Assembly: GCA_000149265.1 (NCBI GenBank)
Contig: CH003232.1
Location: 1,405,017 to 1,469,016 of the forward strand
DNA length: 64,000 nt
DNA from: Ciona savignyi
Taxonomy: Eukaryota > Chordata > Ascidiacea > Phlebobranchia > Cionidae
Direction: 5' to 3'
Under the pieces are notes generated by a model. It had not been told where the DNA came from. It saw only the letters and a list, made by a program, of their open reading frames with translations, and made no database searches. Each line of letters opens with the position of its first letter. The first letter of the stretch is position 1. Below, piece by piece: positions 46,801-55,800 of this stretch. Both the position numbers and the translations under genes were made by a program.

Positions 46801-49800
46801 TCTAATTGATCCATAGATTTAAAGTGGGAATTTGTATGTTGTGTCTTTCAAAAGATCCGACTTTACTGGCCACTGTAATGGCTGTCTGTCTGGTTTTAAA
46901 TTGTGTATCTAGTTACCGTTGCTTCCGTTTATTAGTGGCATGATGTTGCAGCGCATATGTTGATAAGTCGGTAGTGGGATGTTTGACTGTCTGAAGGTAT
47001 TGTGTCGCGTTAAGCGCTTTGCGGCATTCGCTGTATAGCGGAGGTGGCGATTGGCTGGCCTTGAAGAGTTCATAGGCACTGCGCGCGCGTGTCGTGTGTG
47101 TGCGCTGCGCGTGCATTCTGGTCATCACGCGGGCGCGATCCCATTGGCTGGCTAGCGCGCCTCGTGACCGTGAACCCTGCGCGCGCAACTGTCTCCTTTG
47201 CGGTCAGCGGTCAAGAGCGCGCGCACACACACGACCACCGCGCGCACACCCGCACAGAAAAGGGCTTCGCTGGCCAGACGAAACAGAATGCTCTTTGTTT
47301 GTTGTAAGGCTCGCCGGCAACGCGTGTTTGAGATAGCCCGCTCAGCTTGGACTGGCGCTTTTTTCCCTCCGTCTGCTACGTGACCAAACTACCCTATCTC
47401 GTTACGTTGTCGAACTGAGCTGGCCAGATTGTCCGCCCCGCCGACCATATATTCACTTCCAAGAAAACCTTCAACGCTTTGTGTAACAGACTGCGCCGAC
47501 AGTGTCTGCCTTACATTGTACCTATCCCTCTGTTTAATCCAAAACTAATTAAACCATCTCGTATTTATGAGTTAATATAGTGCTAATTTTAATTATGCGT
47601 GTTGAAATTTTAGAATACAGGCCGCAAAGCTGTGTTAGAACTGGTGTGCTGAAATAAGATACATTTTACAATATAATTGGCCTGACTTAGTCGAATGCTT
47701 TTCCATTTATGCACTAATTCGTAGACCGAAATACACTGTACGCTTTAAACTTGGGTTTTTAGAGATTTAGTTTGATATTTTGTGCATTGCTACTGTTTAG
47801 TTTGTTTTGTTTTTTTGCTCCTAAGTTAGGGAGACAGTAACGGCAAAAACGACAGTAGTTAAAACATGTAAGTGAATACACACAGTATAACTAAGAAAAA
47901 AAACGAGTTGACTCTTAAATCTTGATCTTAAAAAATTGCATTATTTAACTAGTTTTTAAACCAACTGTTTAAAGCAAAGTCCGCTACTGTGTTTTAACGC
48001 TTGCCAGTAGTGTGTTTGTAGTGGCTATCCCTTCCAAACTGACTTCCCAAACCCAAAAAACACATTTGTCCAGCAATAAGCTAGCTCAGCAGGCATATCT
48101 AAAGCGTGCCTTGCCGTCATGATTTTTTTACCAGGCTAAGTGTCGAATCCATGATGGTCAGTCACTAAGACCGTATTTTTAAGCATTGATCGGTATATGA
48201 TTCGGTAGCCTTAACCATTAAGCCACACGACCGATACGCCGCCATGGAATGTGGTCCAATTGCTGCAATACCTTCTCTACAGCGCCCGTGTCAGTCCATG
48301 TGAACTCGTATCGCCGGTTGAGCGCTTAACCTCGCTGCACCCGAACGGGGGAAAAGAGGGAAGGAGGAAAACTGCTCACTAAAACGAAGATTATAGCGTT
48401 AGGGTTAGTTTGAAGGGGGTTAAAGTTAGTTCTGGGGTTAAGATGAGTGTTTAGTACAGGGTTTAATTAGTTTCCATAGTTTTAGTGGTTAGTTTCCCCC
48501 CTTCCCTCTTTTTAGTGCTACCGCTTCTAACCGCAAACTACACGGCTAAGTTATTTTAGTTACCTGCCCTATGGCGATGATTGGCCTTCGACACTCAATA
48601 CATGGTGCTGCGTAAATATCATAAACGGCAACAAAACTGCTAACGTGGTTGATCGCGTAAAGAAGGCAAAGTCTGGATTTGATTGCTAGGTCGCACTCAG
48701 ATTTTGTCGATTTTCGGCGTTTTATGTTGTTTTTTACTGATCTGTTGATTTAGTATTTTATGAACTGAATTTTTATACGTTTGTTGTACAGAAGCTGACG
48801 GTCATGCGAAGGACAACTCGTCGTACGCTTGTAGAGAGTGCTCGAAAGAGTTTCATTCGGCCGCTTCTCTGCTCCAGCATATTCAACACACTCACGGAGT
48901 GCGTCTACCGCCATCTACCGACAGGTATAATCTGCGTCAAAATCGAGAAAAGTAGGAAAGGAGGGAAACTGCACAATAAAATAAAAAATTAGAGGACTAT
49001 GGTTAATTTTAGGTAGTGGGTTACATTTAGAGTAACTTTTAAAATATAAAAATTAGTGTTTACAGCAGGGTTTAATTAGTTTCCATAGCAGTTTCGTGTT
49101 GCCATTTAAAATCGTTTCTATTTCAAAATCACCTCATCAAATTTCTAGTCGGTGAGTTTGTTTATATTTCCTAAAAACTGTCATTTGCGACTGTTGCCTC
49201 GCAAAGACAAACGTGTGGCCGAGTGGTAATAAATACCAATTCTTTACTAAAACAAGTTTAGTAACGAACGGATGATGGGTTCAGAAATGACCGCGGTTAA
49301 ACATTTTTTTACTTTTTGTTTATTTTAACATGCTGTGATCTAAACACATATTAAAACCGTCGACGCTAAGATCATTTTCTGTATAGCAGTCGGTCTATGT
49401 ATCGGTTGCGTTAACCATTCGGCCACACGACCGAACAGTTAAAAAAAAAAACTCACCTTAAAAAAACACGAGTTCGTTTCACCCCATGTCTTTATAATCG
49501 TCCTATGCTGACACGACAATGGACAAGTGTCACGTCATATTTACGTGCAGCTATTCGCTGTGTCAGCGCCACTTATTCGAGCACAAGTGCACTTATTAAG
49601 TGTGGCAACTTGCATTATAAGGGGGTTTTGTATAACCTGTCTCGAATGCACCCTGACAGGATTAGCGTTTTGTTTTTTTTACCTGTATATACGCTCCTCT
49701 TATTATGATATTATTACAGATTTAGTAAAATTGTTTTTTTTTGCTTGTATATTTACCTGTGTATGCGCTCCCCTTATTATTAGAGTTTAACAGATCTGCC

Positions 49801-52800
49801 AGAATTGGGGTTTTGCTTGTATTTTTACCTGTATATACGCTCCTCTTTTTATATTATTACCGATCTGGCAAAATTGGCGTTTTCGTTGTTTTTTTACCTG
49901 TATATACGCTCCTCTTATTATAATTTTATTACACCGGAAGAATTGGATTTTTCGTTTTTTACCTTTGTATGCGCTCCTCTTGAAACTTATTATTGTCTCA
50001 GGTCAAGGTTCCCACCTCCATTAGAACGCCGCGGCCTCTCGCCTGGCGAATCGAATGACGACAGAATGACGCAAGACGGCATTACGTCACCAGGCTATAA
50101 CTTCATCAACCAATGGCTGAAAGTCGCGTCGCAACGCCCCGCCCACGAGGGGATTTCCCTCCAGCCCCCGGACCCCAGGCTTTATCAGACAGCGGCTGCT
50201 TTCGCACTCGCTTGCCGAGTCCCCAATTACAAACCGGACTTCCCCTCCGCACCCATGCCGGTTGACAAGTTACCCCGAGGCACCCACGCACAGGAAGTCG
50301 GACAGCGTCAGGATCCGACGTCATATCCTCTCTCGCCGCTCGAGCTCCTTCAAGGAATGAGCAACGTCAACTACTCTGCTCGCTTGCGCCATCTAGCGTC
50401 GCAAACGAAGAGCCCCAACATGCTGACGTCACCGACCGTGCCTCCCTCCCCGTCAGGTGGCGCAGCCGGCAACGCGCATAGCGCAAGTATCTCACCCGGG
50501 GAATACCCCGCCCAGCGGCCTTTCCTCGCAGCCAAGCCGGCTGATGACGTCAACGGTGACGTATTCACCGCCCGCCAACCGCAAGGCGAGCCCAGAATCT
50601 TAGCTCGCTATCGCCGTCGACTTAAAAAATGCGACTTTTGCGGCAAAGCCTTCAAATTCACCGGCAACCCCCACGCGGTGGCGCTCTCGGGCGACCGGTC
50701 CTACTCGTGCACCGCGTGCGACCTCAAGTGCTCACAAAACAAACTTAAACGTCCGACGAAAGACAGCGAATCGCCCACTGATGACGTGGAAGATAAAAGT
50801 ACAAGTTCCAGCCAAGCTAATAATGGTAAGTTGGTTGGTTCGTATCAGACGGGATTAGTGATCCAGTGATCCTTGGTTCGAAACCAGGCCTGGTAAACAA
50901 AAATGTAATAGATGATCCAGTGATCCTTGGTTCGAAACCAGACTTGGTAAAAACGGACCTAGTGGAGGATCCAGTGATCTTGGGTTCGAAACCAGGCCTG
51001 GTATAAACGAATCTAGTGGAGGATCCAGTGATCCTGGGTTCGAAACCAGGCCTGGTATAAACGAATCTAGTGGAGGATCCAGTGATCCTGGGTTCGAAAC
51101 CAGGCCTGGTATAAACGAATCTAGTGGAGGATCCAGTGATCTTGAATTTATAACCAGGCATGGTAGTACATTTCCGTAAATAAAACATTTTTCTTGATTA
51201 ATTTGAAAACGTGGTTTAATGGCTAAATGTAAGCGTTTCGTATTCTGACTTTATGCGTGGTTTTGTCCTTGAGAGTCACATAACAGACGTTACTTTAGAC
51301 AGGTACTTAAATTAAATACACAATTTTTATGTGAGGTTTAACGACCAAGACGACGTCTCTTTGTATTCTGCTATAGTGCGTATTCACTGACGTGTTTTAA
51401 TGAAGTTTTGCCGTTTTATCCTCCTAACTGTGCTATTCTTCTTTAATGTAATGAAGCAGCGAAAAATTAAATAACAAATCCAGTGCAATACCTACGACAA
51501 CTAGACCGCGGGCACAGGCCAATCTAACTGTTACCCTCTACCCCATACACGAGGTTAACCGTGGGGGATTTTATCACGAACCCCTAATAATCCCCTAATC
51601 ACTCAGATCCTAAGACCAGCCTGTCTGCGTGCAACTCAGACGACGATCTAGCGCCCCCTAGCCTCGAATCCAATTCGAATTGGGGCACAACATCAAACAG
51701 CAGGTGGCGCAAGAGTTCTTTATTTTCTTATTTTGGGGAGTGGGGGTGGCAGAGAGAACGATTGTTTGAATGGTTAAATATACAGATTTCTATACAAAAA
51801 TGGTTCTAGTGACGAGCCCACCATAGTTAGGATAGGATATTTATCGTTATCGCCGTGAATGGGAAAACCAAGGGGGTTAACACACGGGCAATCGTCAGAT
51901 CACCTCACGCTCACCGTCGGGTTACCGGAGCTATTGCAGTGTGTTGTATATGATAAACACGTTCCTTTAATTTGGTAGAACCCATTAATCCACTAGATGT
52001 ATGCAATATCCGTTAAGTGCTTGCCCAAGGACACAACCGACTAGCTAGCGCTAATATTTGAACCTCCAACCCTTCGGCTGAAATGAAACGCACTAATCTA
52101 CCAAGCTATTCGGTCAGAAAGTTCTAAACTTAGCTCGGTTTAAAAGAGAAGGATTAAACGAAAAAACTAATTATTTTTTTCGAATTTTTCAGGGCGAATT
52201 CTCCCGACTTATCCGAAGAACTTCGCTCTCTTAAACGTCCCCAGTCCACTGGTGACGTCATTCATGATGACGTCAGCATGTCCCCGCATGGCATCATCAC
52301 CCACTCCGCGCCCGACACGCCGCTCTACAGCGACGACGAGAGCGTCTTCGTGAACCGGGTATTCCCCGCCGACATCTCGATCAAGGACGTGACGTCACTG
52401 ACCCTCGCGAAGCCCGACTGTGACGTCACAGGCAGGAAGCGCGAGCGAGCGGAGAGCGACGGGGGGGTGATAAAGAAAGTCAAACGAGAACCGCAATCCC
52501 CGCGACTGCTCTCTGATCCCACCTCGCGGTCAAAGTTCGAATTTTTCGAGTTCCCGTCTTCTCGTGACGTCACGAACCACCATGTCAGCGAGCAGGCGTG
52601 CGATCGGAATTCGGTCAACCGGTCTCTCTCGTCACCGACCGTGCAAGGTACAGTTGTCCGTGGTAACGCTAGCTGCGCACAAACTATTTGCTCATTGTGG
52701 ATCGGTTAGCTCATTGGTAACGCGTTGGGCCGTCAGCCGAAGGGTTTAAGATCGAACCCGTCACTAACTTGTTGTTTTTTTCTTGGACCAGCCACTTAGC

Positions 52801-55800
52801 AGACATTACCTGAACCTAGCCGATTAATGGATTCTACTAAATAAAAGGAACGTCTGAATCATACACAACAGACTGCAATAGCTCCGGTAACTCGACGGTG
52901 GGCGCGGGGTAATCTGTCATAAATAAAGACTTAGATTTCCTACCTATATCGTACACACTACACATACAAGATTAAGTCATTTTAGTCCAGTGTTGTATAC
53001 TTACCCAGCCCAGCTTTGAACCCATTTTTGTCTTATCATCAAGACCACTTTTTCATGAAATAAGTTCTTCACCACTCGCCCATATAACTTTACACCAGTG
53101 TTATAAGTTTTGAAACCGTAATCCATTTAAATCGTTTTTGTAACGAATATTTATGTGAATCGGTCGCCTTTACCAATCGACCACACGTAGCTATTTTTTA
53201 AATGGCCGAAGTTTCGAACCCATTATGGGTTCGTCCCCAAGGACGTTTTTGTATAGATTTTGTATATGTATCGGCCGGTAACCATTCGGTTACAGTTATT
53301 TTTTACCGAGCCAAGTTTTAAACCTAAGATGGCCACGGACCGTTTTTTTGTATATGAGTCGGTATATGTATCGGTCGCGTTAACCATTCGGCCAAACGAC
53401 CGTACTACTCCACAGTTTGTAATGTTTTACATTTTAGGGCTCAATCAGGTTAGCGCCTTCTACCGGCGGGGTTCCTTACCCGGCATATCATCACAAGAGG
53501 GCAGTGCGCAACTAAATTCGACCCCGAGAGGATCGCCCTCTAACGGAAGATCGATGCGCCTTTCATCGACCGCTAGCAGTCGCAGTACTCCGCCGAGTGC
53601 AGGTAAGATATTTTGACTGCTTCGGTCGTGTGGCCAAATGGTTAACGCGACCGATACATATACCGACTCTAATACAAAAAACGGTCCTAGTGACGAGCCC
53701 ATCATGGGTCCGAAACTTGGATCGGTAAAAAAACATTGCCTACCAAGTAAGAATCCATTATTCCTGGTTTAAAAGATTTTGTCCGTCGGTTAGTTCTCCT
53801 CTGGTTACGCGTCGGCCCAACAGCCGAAAGTTATGGTATCAAGGTTATGGTATCGAAATTAGCCTGTTCTTAGTTGACTTAGTGGGTTTGCGGCTCGCAT
53901 TTTAGTGGACAATTCAAAATTACCCCCTAGCTAGTCAACTATGTTCTTTAAAAAGATGCTTGAACCCAGTAGATCACCAGTTTAAACTCAAACTAGCAAT
54001 GTCTCAATCATATTCAACCGCAAACGCCTTGGTAACCGACTATGGACATCAGGTAATCAATCTGTTATAACGACGTAACGTTTTCCCTTACCGGTGGATA
54101 AACATGAGCATTCTGTCCTACACAAATCTTGGTGAAAACGACCCTGGTTTAAAATAAAAGTTGGACAAATGGGACTTTCCCTATTTAGTCCGATTCTGAA
54201 CATTCCTTGTTTTCAGGTTTGCCTCCATACGGGGAATCCCCCGCTACGTCACTGCTCCCGTCAGCCTACCAGAACCCCGTCACCATGGCGACCACCCAAG
54301 CGCGACGTAACTCAGTCGGGCAGCTACGTATGAATGACGTCATGTCGTCACGCTTCGGCGACCACGCGTACCAAAACGCGCTGGTGATCGAACGCATGCG
54401 GCAAGCGATTGCGTCCGACGCGAGGTCGAACCCGGGAATTCCCCCGTCGGCCCCCGGCCAGCTATCTTACCGGATGCTTCACCCAGTGTCGATGGAGACG
54501 CTGGGGCACAGGTCGTACCCCCCAGACGCCCCATCTCACCCAGTGAGAAACGGGGGTCGGAACACCCTTAGGACGAGAGGAAGGGGAACTGTGAGAAACG
54601 ATACTTGCCAGTATTGTGGGAAGGTGAGAACGAGAAACTGTTAATTAATTGGGGGTTTCCCTTATTGGGGATTGTTTTTTCTGTATGGGGGGACTGTTGT
54701 TTGGACTGAGACGAGGGGTGGGTGAGGTCTTTCCCTTATGGAGAAAATACTCCTGTGTTATCACCGACTATATTCACGGGGGTATGACGTGGTAGCATGG
54801 GTAAATGAGAATCTTAGTAATCCGGGAATATTTTTTATCCGGGTATTCTTATGTTTGATGTCCGATTCTGGATGATCAATTTAAAACCTGCTTGGGACCG
54901 AACACATAAGACGTAACCCGACATTGGGCATAGGGTTATTTGACTGATTCAATATAACTTCACAATTGTATGTTTAAAAATCCTAGTATTTAAAGCTTAG
55001 TCTAAGGGTTAAGTTTGGACTTAACTTTTGTCAAATTAATTGTAAGATTTCCACAGTGGCATAAAAAGTAAGAAATATGGATTTCGAATTGGCTTACAAA
55101 CTGAATTTAACCATTTTCCGTACTTAAATCGAAAGTCTGGGAGACGATCTGTAATCAAACATTCATTCTTAAAGTGCGTATTTTATCATTTTTTACCCGG
55201 CAAGGTTTCAAACCCATGGTGGGCTTGCCACTAAGACCTTTTTGTACAAAATTGGTTAATATATCGCCGGTATTACCCATTCGGCTATAGATGCTGTATA
55301 TAGCAGCCAAGCATTCTGAATATAAAACGTTTTTTTTTAACCATTCGGACACATGGACGCATTTGAAACCATCTTTTCTTTCCAGGTGTTCAAAAACACG
55401 TCTAATCTGACCGTCCACCGCCGCATGCACACCGGTGAGCGACCCTACAAGTGTCGACTATGCGACTATGCGTGCGCGCAGTCGAGCAAGCTGACCAGAC
55501 ACATGCGTACGCATGGTCTTAACGGACGTGACGTATATAGATGCGAAATATGCGGAATGCCGTTCTCTGTGTACAGGTGATTAAGCTTAAAGTAAAAAAA
55601 TAACCGTCGGGCTGCCGGATTGTATAGTGTGTTGTAAATGATTAGGATAGGACATTCATGTTTATCCCTTGTGGTTGGGAAAACTAAAGGGGAATTTTTA
55701 AGAATATGTTAATTATATTGGATATCTTCTTGAAAAATAACATTACTTATTTTATTTCATGCGTGGGTTATATAAAGGGCCAAGTTATTACATGGAATCG

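Noticed and set aside
47089..47383. Three overlapping frames in CpG-rich sequence
   Set aside because: No homology, overlapping in different frames, and explained by CpG-rich composition lacking stop codons.
48804..48992. Open frame of 62 codons over the C2H2 finger exon
   Set aside because: It is a shadow frame; the frame starting at 48794 contains the C2H2 finger with family homology.
50817..51188. Minus-strand open frame of 123 codons with 18-residue tandem repeats
   Set aside because: It is the 54-bp intronic minisatellite read in reverse; 54 is a multiple of 3, so the frame stays open by arithmetic. No homology, and it overlaps a BCL11 donor.
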